A stretch of 46,260 bases of DNA from Chitinophagaceae bacterium (GCA_023251255.1 JAHEZD010000011.1:1-46260), one strand, 5' to 3'. Positions 17,279-26,058 are shown, counted from the first letter of the stretch. Made by a program: numbers and translations. The notes: generated by a model from the sequence alone, not told the origin.

Positions 17279-18475
17279 TTACACTTCCACGATCACTTTG
17301 TTTTGGATAATATGGAACAACTTAATTGTCAGTGCCTGAAACAGCATTTTACCATTGGCATTCCTTTCTATATAGTAGGATGATTTGTCCAGTTCTTCAA
17401 TCATGGCCTGCATTTGGCTTACGCTGGCAATTTTGTTGAGGCGCTGGGCAAAATCCTTTTCACTGTCTGGCATAGCAACGGCATCCATCCCCAATACCTT
17501 GATCCTGATGCTTTGCTCCAGCATGTGATTAAAGTACCGCAGGAACTGCTTCTGTTTCTCGCGGCCCAGTTTACTTATTTCATCAGTCCATTTAATCTGG
17601 TCAGGCAGCATTTTCCTGATAATGAACCTTAACCAATCTCCGAGTAAAGCCTGCCAATCCTGATCGGTATGCTGCATAATGTGCAAAGCTTCCCTGTAGT
17701 TGCCCTCGGCAATAGCAGCAATTTGCCTAGCAGTTTCCGGTGAGGATTTTCCGCGCACCATGAGGGCTTCTTCCACTTCATTGTTTTCCAATAAAGGAAC
17801 CCGCACCAATTGGCAGCGGCTTAAAATGGTGGGCAAAATTTGCTCCTCATTTTCAGCTACCAGCACAAATAAGGTATTGGGTGGCGGTTCCTCAATCAAT
17901 TTCAATAATTTATTGCCTTCTTTCCCCAAATATTCAGGCATCCATAAAACCAGCACCTTGTATTCGGCCTCATAGCTTTTTAGGCTGAGCTTGCGCATGA
18001 TGTCGTTGCATTCATCGGCAGTAATGTTTCCCTGCTTATTTTCTGCACCTATAAACTGCAGCCAATCATACGCATTACCGTAAGGAAAAAGTTTTATGAA
18101 TTCACGCCATTCGGCTATATAATCCGAACTAACTGGTTTGTCGCCACTTTTTTTGGGAATAACAGGAAAGGAGAAATGCAGGTCGGGATGTATCAGTTGC
18201 TCCGCACGCTGAAAAGGTTCCTGCGCTGCAATATCATCTGGATGGATAAAACTTGGGCCGCTGTTCAATGCACTCATCCCTCCAAACAGGTCTTCTACCA
18301 AGGGTGTTGCAACTGGCTGGCAGATAACAAACTGAGCAAAGGCCAACGCCAATGGCAATGCGCCGCTGCCTTCTTTGCCCAGAAACAACAAGGCATGGGA
18401 AAGCCGGTTCTGCTGCACCATCTCAGTAAGGTGCTGCTTCACCATCTGTTGACCGATAACATCTTTGAATTGCAT
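17279..18475 (-). CDS. holB: DNA polymerase III subunit delta'
   Basis: HolB is a clamp-loader subunit. The ATG at 18475 (MQFKDVIGQ) gives 398 residues. I prefer it over an in-frame ATG 21 bp upstream because a TATCTTTG promoter-like element (18482-18489) lies between them. Family landmarks are VIGQQMVKQHL and HALLFLGKEGSGALPLALAFAQF (degenerate Walker A, normal for delta'), LIHPDLHFSFPVIPKKSGDKP, KLLKLIEEPPPNTLFVLV, and ILSRCQLVRVPLL (sensor 1). Between the first Cys after the P-loop and LIHPDLHF the usual zinc-binding Cys cluster is missing, replaced by a stretch with LFGGMSALNSGPS. It is upstream of ricT on the same strand, a pairing common in bacteria. Confidence 0.9.
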   Translation of the reverse strand: MQFKDVIGQQMVKQHLTEMVQQNRLSHALLFLGKEGSGALPLALAFAQFVICQPVATPLVEDLFGGMSALNSGPSFIHPDDIAAQEPFQRAEQLIHPDLHFSFPVIPKKSGDKPVSSDYIAEWREFIKLFPYGNAYDWLQFIGAENKQGNITADECNDIMRKLSLKSYEAEYKVLVLWMPEYLGKEGNKLLKLIEEPPPNTLFVLVAENEEQILPTILSRCQLVRVPLLENNEVEEALMVRGKSSPETARQIAAIAEGNYREALHIMQHTDQDWQALLGDWLRFIIRKMLPDQIKWTDEISKLGREKQKQFLRYFNHMLEQSIRIKVLGMDAVAMPDSEKDFAQRLNKIASVSQMQAMIEELDKSSYYIERNANGKMLFQALTIKLFHIIQNKVIVEV

Positions 18476-18481
18476 AGTGGG

Positions 18482-18489
18482 CAAAGATA
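18482..18489 (-). promoter_or_regulatory. Putative -7 element of holB promoter
   Basis: The minus strand reads TATCTTTG, an exact TAnnTTTG match, 7 nt before the ATG at 18475. This would give an extremely short leader. Confidence 0.4.
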
Positions 18490-18557
18490 AGTGCATATGA
18501 AAAATGCCCCTTTAAGTTTAAAATACCAGCAAAAAAATCAAATCATTGATCCGCATT

Positions 18558-18588
18558 TTGAGTTAAACCAAACTGGAACCACATTTGC
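18558..18588 (+). promoter_or_regulatory. Promoter of the small secreted-protein gene
   Basis: TTTG (18558-18561), a spacer of exactly 19 nt, and CACATTTG (18581-18588) match the Bacteroidota -33/-7 layout with one mismatch. The ATG at 18610 follows 21 nt later. Confidence 0.6.
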
Positions 18589-18609
18589 GCGCGTTAAAAA
18601 AAAAATCCT

Positions 18610-18984
18610 ATGTGCCAACAATTAATTGCATTCTTATCGTTCTTCCTGCTTTGCTTAAACCAGGAACAACCCCTCAAAAAATTAATCAGGGGCAAACTTG
18701 TCTATAACACTTGTGCCACTGCAATAATCCAGATTAAGGATCCAAGTTATTTTCACCTAGGTCAAAAGATATGGCAAAAAACACCTTCCGATGTGGAATA
18801 TGAACATGTCTTTACCGTAAAAAACAGGTGCCAATTAGTAAGCGCCAATATACAAACCAATGAGGAGTTCCTGTTTGAAGTGGCAAAGGAGGACATTGAG
18901 GAAACCAATTGCGCAAAATGTATACTTTATGACTACCCGCCGGATTCCATTCTGACTATCGGGTCAACAAGAAAATTATATTAG
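18610..18984 (+). CDS. Small secreted protein of unknown function
   Basis: The 124-residue product has a hydrophobic N-terminus (MCQQLIAFLSFFLLCLNQ) that could be a signal peptide or, less likely, an anchor. The mature part is beta-rich, with KKLIRGKLVYNTCATAIIQI followed by VEYEHVFTVKNRCQL, and holds four Cys (in NTCA, NRCQ and NCAKC) that could form disulfides. I see no known domain; the pattern is loosely like small OB- or beta-barrel secreted proteins. It has the best-matched promoter in the window. The next gene is 143 bp downstream on the same strand. Confidence 0.6.
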   Translation: MCQQLIAFLSFFLLCLNQEQPLKKLIRGKLVYNTCATAIIQIKDPSYFHLGQKIWQKTPSDVEYEHVFTVKNRCQLVSANIQTNEEFLFEVAKEDIEETNCAKCILYDYPPDSILTIGSTRKLY

Positions 18985-19127
18985 ACTCCCCCTTAAATAG
19001 ATTTCCGCTACCATTCTGCAACCTTTTTGATCAAAAATCCATCTATATGCAAATACCCGTTTTCTTTTAGATATCCGTACCAATAATCTATTGATAGCCA
19101 ATTGTTAAACAATCAACAATTGCCGTA

Positions 19128-19757
19128 ATGCTCAAATCACTTGTTAGCTATCCGAATGACCCATTGGTTTTACATGCAAAATCAAATCGACCCGCTGAAA
19201 GACTGGTTACTTATTATGAACTGTATAAGTTAATCAACCATTTGGACGGAAGCATTATAAAGTGCGGCATTTCGGCCGATGAAGCTTTTTCCTATTTTTC
19301 CTTTTTCAAACAAATAATTGGCAATAAGAAGCAACCAATGGTTTCCTTTGAAAAAAACCCTTCTGTTTTTGAAACGGTTGAGGTGAACGATGAAACGGTT
19401 ACGGTTGTTAAATCAAAAAAAGTAACCATTAAGCAAATTGAACTAATAAAAGAAGGGAAGAAAAAGAATATCGAGTTTATGCCTGGGCAATTATGCGATT
19501 CAATCCCAGCTTATTTAATTGATAATCCGGAACTGAAGATAGCCCTATTGACCATTGACCTGGATGACTATGAAAGTACGCTCACAGCTATGCAGTACCT
19601 TTATCCAAGACTGGTAGGCGGGGGGGTGCTGATCATGAACAATTACCACAAAAGAAATGGCGAATCACTCGCTATAAAGGAATACTTCTTTGATCAGGAT
19701 ATTGTTATACGACATTTTTCATTGGAAAAAGGCCCCCATTATATCCTAAAAGACTAG
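19128..19757 (+). CDS. TylF/MycF-like methyltransferase-fold protein, probably divergent or inactive
   Basis: The 209-residue protein follows the TylF/macrocin O-methyltransferase plan: RLVTYYELYKLINHLDGSIIKCGIS, TIDLDDYESTLTAMQYLYPRL and GGGVLIMNNYHKRNGESLAIKEYF near the end. Key positions differ from the family. The glycine-rich SAM loop, usually ECGVxxGGS, reads KCGISADEA (45-53), and the acidic IDDY metal motif reads MNNYH (170-174). The fold is therefore likely but methyl transfer is doubtful. No sugar or antibiotic biosynthesis genes are nearby. It follows the small secreted-protein gene and precedes rplS, which has its own promoter. Confidence 0.6.
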   Translation: MLKSLVSYPNDPLVLHAKSNRPAERLVTYYELYKLINHLDGSIIKCGISADEAFSYFSFFKQIIGNKKQPMVSFEKNPSVFETVEVNDETVTVVKSKKVTIKQIELIKEGKKKNIEFMPGQLCDSIPAYLIDNPELKIALLTIDLDDYESTLTAMQYLYPRLVGGGVLIMNNYHKRNGESLAIKEYFFDQDIVIRHFSLEKGPHYILKD

Positions 19758-19850
19758 CTAATTTGATGAAAGAACTGTTTCGATCCTAGGGCCGGTTAAG
19801 TTCTTTTGAAAAAAAATCAGAAACCTTTCCCTTTTTTGGTTTCATTCCCT

Positions 19851-19858
19851 TACTTTTG
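19851..19858 (+). promoter_or_regulatory. Putative -7 element of rplS promoter
   Basis: TACTTTTG is an exact TAnnTTTG match, 29 nt before the rplS ATG. The same TACTTTTGCC sequence precedes the tRNA-Leu gene. Confidence 0.55.
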
Positions 19859-19879
19859 CCGTCCGTAAAAATTTAAGTT

Positions 19880-20230
19880 ATGAGCTCAGCAGTTCAGTTT
19901 GTACACGAGCAGTTATCTGCAAAAAAAGATTATCCTAAGTTTAAAGCTGGTGATAATGTAACCGTTAACTATAAGATTGTTGAAGGTGGCAAGGAACGTA
20001 TCCAAAGTTTCCGTGGTGATGTAATCAAATTACAAGGCCAAGGAGCTACAGCTACTTTCACAGTTCGCAAAATATCTGATGGGGTTGGTGTGGAGCGTTT
20101 GTTTCCTATCCTTTCTCCAAACATTGATGGCATTTTGTTGAACAAAGTGGGCAGGGTTCGCCGTGCTAAACTTTTCTACCTTCGTGAAAGAAGCGGTAAA
20201 AGTGCAAGGATCAAGGAAAAGCGTTTTTAA
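19880..20230 (+). CDS. rplS: 50S ribosomal protein L19
   Basis: L19 sits at the interface of the 30S and 50S subunits. The 116-residue product shows [63 protein letters not shown] and the basic [20 protein letters not shown] segment, all diagnostic. The length is normal. It is not next to trmD or rimM here, unlike in many bacteria. It is monocistronic, with a TACTTTTG promoter motif upstream and a strong terminator downstream. Confidence 0.97.
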   Translation: MSSAVQFVHEQLSAKKDYPKFKAGDNVTVNYKIVEGGKERIQSFRGDVIKLQGQGATATFTVRKISDGVGVERLFPILSPNIDGILLNKVGRVRRAKLFYLRERSGKSARIKEKRF

Positions 20231-20250
20231 TTTTATAAGCATACTATTTA

Positions 20251-20290
20251 AAGCGGAAGTGAAGCAAATGCTAAACTTCCGCTTTTTTAT
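20251..20290 (+). terminator. Intrinsic terminator of rplS
   Basis: AAGCGGAAGT (20251-20260) and ACTTCCGCTT (20275-20284) are a perfect 10-bp stem with a 14-nt loop, followed by TTTTTAT. Confidence 0.9.
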
Positions 20291-20354
20291 TAGGTCTTAA
20301 TCTACAGGTTTGTTTAGATAACCGATTTTTAATCACAAGGCTTGGGTTTTACCC

Positions 20355-20362
20355 TAACTTTG
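20355..20362 (+). promoter_or_regulatory. Putative -7 element of tatA promoter
   Basis: TAACTTTG is an exact TAnnTTTG match, 22 nt before the preferred tatA ATG at 20384. Because it lies after the alternative start at 20342, it supports the shorter protein. Confidence 0.55.
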
Positions 20363-20383
20363 TATTCTTCTAAAATTTATTTT

Positions 20384-20581
20384 ATGGGCAATTTAGGTTT
20401 CCAAGAAATTTTGTTGATAGCAGTTGTGGTGCTTGTATTGTTTGGTGGAAGGAAAATCCCTGAATTCATGAGAGGCTTGGGCAAGGGCATCCGTGAGTTC
20501 AACGATGCAAAAAACAATGTGAAGAAAGAAATAGAAGAAGGCATGAGCGAAAAGGACAAAGCCACTACCACCCAACCTTAA
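20384..20581 (+). CDS. tatA: Twin-arginine translocase subunit TatA/TatE
   Basis: TatA forms the pore-like part of the Tat system that exports folded proteins. From the ATG at 20384 the protein has 65 residues: an N-terminal transmembrane helix ([16 protein letters not shown]), the conserved [20 protein letters not shown] hinge and amphipathic helix, and a charged tail. An ATG 14 codons earlier (20342) would precede the promoter-like TAACTTTG and is unlikely. tatC is not in this window. gatA follows 32 bp later and may be co-transcribed. Confidence 0.93.
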   Translation: MGNLGFQEILLIAVVVLVLFGGRKIPEFMRGLGKGIREFNDAKNNVKKEIEEGMSEKDKATTTQP

Positions 20582-20613
20582 TATTTTTCAATCCCTTAAA
20601 TTGCGGAAAGCCT

Positions 20614-22047
20614 TTGTTTAGTTTCACTAAAATCAAAGACTATCATAATGCATTATTGAACGGCCAGACCACTTGTGTGGAAGCCGTTCAATTTTATATT
20701 GATGCTATTCAAGCAAAGGAACGCCTCAATTCATTTCTTGAAATTTTCGCGGCGGAAGCATTGCAACGGGCCGATGAACTGGATGCCAAACGCCTATCTG
20801 GCAAGCCTCTCGGTAAAATGTTCGGCGTAGTTGTGGCACTTAAGGATGTTATTTGCTACAAGGGCCATCAAATATCTGCTGCTTCAAAGATCCTATCTGG
20901 TTTCACTTCTGTTTATAATGCTACCGTTGTTGAAAAACTCCTGGCAGAGGATGCCATTATCATTGGCAGGAACAACTGCGACGAATTTGCCATGGGTAGC
21001 AGCAATGAAAATTCTGCATTTGGACATGTAAAGAATGCATCGGACGAAACCCGTGTTCCCGGAGGGTCTTCGGGCGGCTCTGCCGTGGCTGTCCAAGCCG
21101 GTTTGTGCATGGTAAGTTTGGGAAGCGATACAGGTGGTTCTGTTCGTCAACCTGCAGATTTTTGTGGTATTGTTGGCCTCAAACCAACTTATGGCAGGAT
21201 TTCCAGGTACGGACTGATTGCTTATGCTTCTTCATTTGACCAAATAGGAGTTTTCGCCAATACTATAGATGATGCAGCCCTCACACTTGAAGTGATTGCC
21301 GGAAAAGATGATTTTGATAGCACAGTATCGCTGCAAGACGTGCCGGACTACTCCCAATTAATTGAGGAGGAAAAGAAAGTTTATAGGATCACCTATTTCA
21401 AGCAAGCACTGGAAAACCCAGCACTCGACCCTGAAATTTCGGCCCGGATACAATCGTTTATAGAAACTTTAACAGCTCAGGGGCATATAGTGGAAGCCAT
21501 TGATTTTGAATGGCTTGACTATGTTGTTCCTACTTACTATATTTTAACCACAGCAGAGGCAAGCAGCAATCTTTCAAGGTTTGATGGGCTGCGTTTTGGT
21601 TATCAATCGAAGCTCCCCAATGCAGATTTGACAACCTTGTACAAGGACTCCAGAAGCAAAGGTTTTGGCAAGGAAGTGCAGCGTAGGATCATGCTCGGGA
21701 CATTTGTATTAAGTGCTGGCTATTATGATGCCTATTTTACTAAGGCCCAGCAGGTTAGGCAAATTTTGAGCAATAAGACCCAAGAAATATTTTCCCAGTA
21801 CGATGCCATTATTTCCCCTACGGTTCCAACTACGGCCTGGAAGTTTGGCGAAAAGAGCAATGACCCCACAGAAATGTACCTAGCGGATATCTATACCGTT
21901 TTCGCCAATCTTGTGGGGATACCAGGCATTTCCCTCCCCTTATTCAAACATGGCAATGGTATGCCCTTCGGCCTGCAAGTAATGGTTTCTCACTTCAACG
22001 AGGTATCTTTGCACCGGCTTTCAAAAAAAATGATGGGCTTGAAATAG
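20614..22047 (+). CDS. gatA: Asp/Glu-tRNA amidotransferase subunit A
   Basis: GatA releases ammonia from glutamine for the transamidation of Glu-tRNA(Gln) or Asp-tRNA(Asn). The 477-residue protein has the amidase signature with the Ser-cisSer-Lys triad: K77 in GVVVALKDV, S152 in RVPGGSSGGSAVAV and nucleophile S176 in GSDTGGSVRQPADFCGIVGLKP (split across 170-190). The start is a TTG at 20614; no ATG is available in frame before MFGV at about residue 69, and the N-terminus from TTG matches the family. A GGAAAG sequence lies just upstream. It follows tatA closely on the same strand. Confidence 0.95.
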   Translation: MFSFTKIKDYHNALLNGQTTCVEAVQFYIDAIQAKERLNSFLEIFAAEALQRADELDAKRLSGKPLGKMFGVVVALKDVICYKGHQISAASKILSGFTSVYNATVVEKLLAEDAIIIGRNNCDEFAMGSSNENSAFGHVKNASDETRVPGGSSGGSAVAVQAGLCMVSLGSDTGGSVRQPADFCGIVGLKPTYGRISRYGLIAYASSFDQIGVFANTIDDAALTLEVIAGKDDFDSTVSLQDVPDYSQLIEEEKKVYRITYFKQALENPALDPEISARIQSFIETLTAQGHIVEAIDFEWLDYVVPTYYILTTAEASSNLSRFDGLRFGYQSKLPNADLTTLYKDSRSKGFGKEVQRRIMLGTFVLSAGYYDAYFTKAQQVRQILSNKTQEIFSQYDAIISPTVPTTAWKFGEKSNDPTEMYLADIYTVFANLVGIPGISLPLFKHGNGMPFGLQVMVSHFNEVSLHRLSKKMMGLK

Positions 22048-22209
22048 AACATTCTATCAAGAATCCTGTTGGGACCGGTTTTTTAATTGCCAATCGCCTT
22101 CGACAACTCTTCGATAAACGCAGAGTGACAAAGCTGGCGTTCCCAATTAAGAATCATCATATCATATCACCAAAACCTGCTTTATTGTTCATTAAAAAAG
22201 GGTGATTGC

Positions 22210-23256
22210 ATGAATTTCGCTAAGAATATTTACAAACCTAAAAGTTATACAAAGGTTTTTTCAGTGGCCATGTTACTGATGGCATTCCTTCATACAAGGA
22301 CTTTTGCCGCCACTTATACCGATTCTTCCAAAATAGTCCAACCAAAGAAAGATTCCACAGACAAGGAACCGCAGGGACTGAACAATTTATTCCCCAAGGA
22401 AACAGCAAAGCCCTTCCTAACTCCCTTGAACCCCCAAGCAATTTCCTTTGTTCAGCAATATGCCCAAAAACAAACCAAGGAATACGAAAAAATGAAGGTC
22501 TGGGGCAAGCCATATTTTGATATGTACGACAATATCCTCTCCCAATATGGCATCCCGAAAGAGCTGAAATATTTAAGCGTCATTGAAAGCTGTTTGCAAC
22601 CCGGCACTGTTTCATGGGCCGGGGCGGTTGGCCCATGGCAATTGATGGATTATGAAGGCAAACGTTATGGGCTGAGGATGAGCGGCGGTGTTGATGAACG
22701 GATGGATTTTTACAAAAGCACCCATGCTGCTGCTAAATTGATCAAGGAGCTATATGCAGAATTTGGTGACTGGCTATTGGTGGTTGCTGCCTACAATGGC
22801 GGCGTAGGCCGTGTGAAGCAATGCATCAAAAAAGCCAACAGCAGGGATTTTTGGGACCTGCAGTATTACTTGCCAGAAGAAACAAGGACCCATGTAAAAA
22901 AATACATTGGTACCCATTTTATTTTTGAAGGTGGCGGAGGACTGACCACAATGACTGCTATGGAAACTGAAAAGTACAAGGCACAACTGGTCAATCAGCC
23001 CCAGGTTCAATTAACCGAAGATGAAATCAGGAATACCAGTACAGTTGAAATAAAGGGTAGGTACCTGTCCTCTGTCCTGGCCAATTATTTATTAATGGAC
23101 ATTGACCAGTTCAACAAATGGAATCCCGGGTTCGACCAGTCATTGGCCGAAGGCAAAAAGTATTATTTGAGATTGAGCAAGGACAGGGCCGTTGTTTTTG
23201 AGGCCAAGAAAAGTGAAATCCTATTGCAAAGTATCCGGACTTTATTGAACGGTTAG
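22210..23256 (+). CDS. Lytic transglycosylase, SLT domain (MltD-like)
   Basis: The 348-residue envelope protein should cleave the MurNAc-GlcNAc bond of peptidoglycan to give anhydro ends. After a signal peptide (hydrophobic VFSVAMLLMAFLHTRTFAA) and a polar linker, the SLT domain (about 100-235) shows LKYLSVIESCLQP with the catalytic Glu in VIES, SWAGAVGPWQLM, AAAKLIKELYAEFGDW, VVAAYNGGVGRVKQ and the ETRTHVKKYIG end motif. The C-terminal 100 residues may contain a degenerate LysM-like part (VLANYLLMDIDQFNKWNPGF). The gene stands alone with a 162-bp upstream region. Confidence 0.88.
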   Translation: MNFAKNIYKPKSYTKVFSVAMLLMAFLHTRTFAATYTDSSKIVQPKKDSTDKEPQGLNNLFPKETAKPFLTPLNPQAISFVQQYAQKQTKEYEKMKVWGKPYFDMYDNILSQYGIPKELKYLSVIESCLQPGTVSWAGAVGPWQLMDYEGKRYGLRMSGGVDERMDFYKSTHAAAKLIKELYAEFGDWLLVVAAYNGGVGRVKQCIKKANSRDFWDLQYYLPEETRTHVKKYIGTHFIFEGGGGLTTMTAMETEKYKAQLVNQPQVQLTEDEIRNTSTVEIKGRYLSSVLANYLLMDIDQFNKWNPGFDQSLAEGKKYYLRLSKDRAVVFEAKKSEILLQSIRTLLNG

Positions 23257-23360
23257 CATGCCGTTTATAGCTGTTTGGGGTTGACAAACGATTGCGTAAA
23301 TATTTTTTGGCCCAATAAAATATTACAGGAGGTTTAAGTACATTGTGTGAAAATTAAACG

Positions 23361-24089
23361 ATGCTTGAACCCTGGCGTACCGGAAAAATAGTCCGTATTG
23401 AAAATGAAACGAACAGCACCCGGCGTTTCTGGATTGAAATCCCTGAAGTGGATGATTTCAGTTTCCAACCCGGCCAGTTCGTTACGCTCGATTTGCCCAT
23501 TCACGAACAAAAAAACAAACGCTGGCGTAGTTATTCCATTGCTTCTGCTCCTGATGGTACCAATATCATTGAGTTGGTCATTGTTTTATTGGAAGGCGGT
23601 GCCGGCACTACCTATTTATTCAATGAAACAACAGTTGGCAGTGAACTGGTATTAAGAGGCCCCCAAGGCAAGTTTACCCTTCCTGAATCAATAGATAAGG
23701 ATATCTTCTTTATTTGTACGGGTACAGGAATCGCACCTTTCCGCTCCATGGCCCATTATGTTCACGCACATCAGGTTTCCCATCAGAATATCCACCTGAT
23801 TTTTGGTTGCAGAACATTTGCAGATGCACTTTACCTGAAGGAACTGAAGGAACTTGAACAAAACCATCCGAATTTTTTCTTCCATCCTGTTTTTTCAAGG
23901 GAAGCGGAGGTTGGTGAAGGGATGTACAAAGGTTACGTTCATCAAGTTTATGAGCAGTTAACACAAGAAAACAAGCAACCTGCTCGTTTCTACCTGTGTG
24001 GATGGAAGAATATGATAGATGAAGCCAAACAGAGAATAGTGACACTGGGCTATGACAGGAAGGATATTCATCTTGAATTGTACGGATAA
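23361..24089 (+). CDS. Ferredoxin-NADP reductase-like flavoprotein
   Basis: The 242-residue protein has a FAD-binding barrel (FSFQPGQFVTLDLP, then RWRSYSIASAPDG with the flavin-contacting RxYS) and an NAD(P)-binding domain (FFICTGTGIAPFRSM, then IHLIFGCRTFADALY). The C-terminus has YLCGWKNMIDEAKQRI and ends in LELYG, so an aromatic is near the C-terminus as in FNRs. It has no ferredoxin domain or other fusion. It should shuttle electrons between NAD(P)H and a ferredoxin or flavodoxin in the cytoplasm. The membrane-protein gene 26 bp downstream is probably in the same operon. Confidence 0.85.
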   Translation: MLEPWRTGKIVRIENETNSTRRFWIEIPEVDDFSFQPGQFVTLDLPIHEQKNKRWRSYSIASAPDGTNIIELVIVLLEGGAGTTYLFNETTVGSELVLRGPQGKFTLPESIDKDIFFICTGTGIAPFRSMAHYVHAHQVSHQNIHLIFGCRTFADALYLKELKELEQNHPNFFFHPVFSREAEVGEGMYKGYVHQVYEQLTQENKQPARFYLCGWKNMIDEAKQRIVTLGYDRKDIHLELYG

Positions 24090-24115
24090 TAAGTTTCCTT
24101 ACCCTATTAAGATTA

Positions 24116-24529
24116 ATGAAAAACGAAAGATTCAAGCAAATATGCCATTTCGCTGCTGGAGTATTGTTGCTGCCGCTTGCATTTAAACTCTTTGAACAAA
24201 AGAGGTTTTCACTCAGCGTTGCCCTTTTAATAGCGGGGATTGTTTTCCTGATTGCTTCCGGAACTGTGGAGTGGATGGAAAAGACGATTGGCAACTCATC
24301 AAAATTGTTCTATCTATTGGAATGTATGGTGCTTTTGTTTGCCGGTTATGTCTACTATTTTAAGATGAGCAAGAAAATGCCTGCTATTGCTTACGCTGTA
24401 GCAGGCATTATTTATTTTATGCTGTTTCTCTATTTTCTTTATGATAAGGATGTAAGCAAAAAGAAACGGAAGAAACACAGAAGCCATTCGAACCAAAACT
24501 CATCACCCCACTCCTCGGATGATGAATGA
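24116..24529 (+). CDS. Small membrane protein of unknown function
   Basis: The 137-residue protein has four likely transmembrane helices (about 12-28, 33-52, 65-82 and 88-108) and a cytoplasmic tail that is strongly basic and then rich in His, Ser and Asn (KKKRKKHRSHSNQNSSPHSS). I recognise no family. It follows the ferredoxin-NADP reductase-like gene by 26 bp and converges on glyQS with only 3 bp between their ends, so no separate terminator is visible. Confidence 0.65.
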   Translation: MKNERFKQICHFAAGVLLLPLAFKLFEQKRFSLSVALLIAGIVFLIASGTVEWMEKTIGNSSKLFYLLECMVLLFAGYVYYFKMSKKMPAIAYAVAGIIYFMLFLYFLYDKDVSKKKRKKHRSHSNQNSSPHSSDDE

Positions 24530-24532
24530 GTT

Positions 24533-26008
24533 TTAGAAGATTTCTTTAAGTACCAAATCCTTTACTTTATCAATGGCAATTCTCTCCTGCTGCATGCTGT
24601 CCCTATAGCGGATCGTAACCGTATTATCTTCTTTTGTTTGATGGTCAATGGTTACGCAGAAAGGCGTACCAATAGCATCCTGCCGTCTGTAGCGTTTGCC
24701 AATAGCATCCTTTTCTTCATAAAAGCAATGGAAATATGCCCTGCACCCATCCATCAGTTCCTTGGCAATCTCAGGCAGGCCATCTTTTTTGGTCAGAGGA
24801 AGGATGGCCAATTTTATCGGGGCCAATTTTGTTGGCAAATGAAGCACCACCCTACTATCGTTGGTACCATCTTCTTTGGGAATCACTTCCTCTTCGTATG
24901 CATTGGAAAGGATCAATAAGAACATCCTGTCCAAACCAATGGATGTCTCCACCACATAAGGCACATAGTTGCCATAAGGCTTCCCTGTAGCTTCGTCTAT
25001 ATCGTTATCGAAATATTGCTGTTTCTTTTTGCTATAGGTCTGGTGCTGGGTCAAGTCAAAATCGCTTCTGGAATGGATTCCTTCCACTTCCTTGAAACCA
25101 AATGGAAATTCAAATTCTATATCACAGGCTTCCTTGGCATAGTGGGCTAATTTAACGTGGTCGTGGTAACGGTATTTCTCTGTTGGTAGGCCAAGACTCA
25201 AATGCCATTTCAACCTTTCTTCTTTCCAGAATTTGTACCATTCCCCTTCTGTGCCGGGGCGAACAAAGAACTGCATTTCCATTTGCTCAAATTCCCGCAT
25301 CCTGAAAATGAACTGCCTTGCCACAATCTCATTCCTGAAAGCCTTACCTGTTTGGGCAATACCAAACGGTATCTTCATCCTTGCAGTTTTTTGGACGTTC
25401 AGGAAATTCACAAAAATGCCCTGTGCCGTTTCTGGACGCAAGTACACTTTATTATCATCCGGGTTATCGGAACTGATGGCCCCAAACTCAGTGGAGAACA
25501 TTAGGTTGAACTGGCGGATCTCTGTCCAGTTGGCCGTTCCACTTATGGAACAAACAATCTTATTGTCATCAATCAATTTTTTCAGGCCCACATAATCATC
25601 CGCAGCCAACAGTTCATCCATGCTTTTCAGTATAGCAAACTCTTCCTCCTTTTTGCCTTCCAACGCCAGTTGCTCTGCCTTTGCCTCAATCAAATGGTCA
25701 ACCCTGTAACGTTTATTGCTGTCCTTGTTGTCAATCATGGGGTCACTGAAATTATCAACGTGGCCACTGGCCTTCCATGTGGTTGGGTGCATGAAAATAG
25801 CAGCATCGAGTCCCACAATGTTTTCATGCATTTGGGTCATGCTCTTCCACCAATAATCGCGGATATTTTTTTTGAGTTCACTGCCGTAAGGGCCGTAATC
25901 ATATACTGCGCTTAGGCCATCATAAATTTCACTGGAAGGGAATACAAAGCCATATTCTTTGGCATGGGAAATAATGGACTGGAAAGTAGTTTCTGTTTGC
26001 GTACTCAT
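24533..26008 (-). CDS. glyQS: Glycine-tRNA ligase, homodimeric (eukaryotic/archaeal-type) form
   Basis: GlyRS charges tRNA(Gly). This is the single-chain alpha2 type, not the bacterial alpha/beta type. Landmarks are GFVFPSSEIYDGLSAVYDYGP near the N-terminus, RPETAQGIFVNF (class II motif 2 region), GIAQTGKAFRNEI, EFEQMEMQFFV, ETSIGLDRMFLLIL (motif 3) and the C-terminal anticodon-binding domain starting around LAILPLTKKDGLPE. The ATG at 26008 gives MSTQTETTF and 491 residues; an ATG three codons earlier is possible. It is monocistronic in appearance. Confidence 0.96.
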   Translation of the reverse strand: MSTQTETTFQSIISHAKEYGFVFPSSEIYDGLSAVYDYGPYGSELKKNIRDYWWKSMTQMHENIVGLDAAIFMHPTTWKASGHVDNFSDPMIDNKDSNKRYRVDHLIEAKAEQLALEGKKEEEFAILKSMDELLAADDYVGLKKLIDDNKIVCSISGTANWTEIRQFNLMFSTEFGAISSDNPDDNKVYLRPETAQGIFVNFLNVQKTARMKIPFGIAQTGKAFRNEIVARQFIFRMREFEQMEMQFFVRPGTEGEWYKFWKEERLKWHLSLGLPTEKYRYHDHVKLAHYAKEACDIEFEFPFGFKEVEGIHSRSDFDLTQHQTYSKKKQQYFDNDIDEATGKPYGNYVPYVVETSIGLDRMFLLILSNAYEEEVIPKEDGTNDSRVVLHLPTKLAPIKLAILPLTKKDGLPEIAKELMDGCRAYFHCFYEEKDAIGKRYRRQDAIGTPFCVTIDHQTKEDNTVTIRYRDSMQQERIAIDKVKDLVLKEIF

Positions 26009-26058
26009 AGGACGCAAACCTAATAAAAAATGATGTTCAGAAGTGATGTGGATGGAGA

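Noticed and set aside
22085-22195. Weak inverted repeat in the gatA-transglycosylase gap
   Set aside because: AATTGCCAATCGCC and GGCGTTCCCAATT pair imperfectly; it may be a decayed palindromic repeat but the match is too weak to list.
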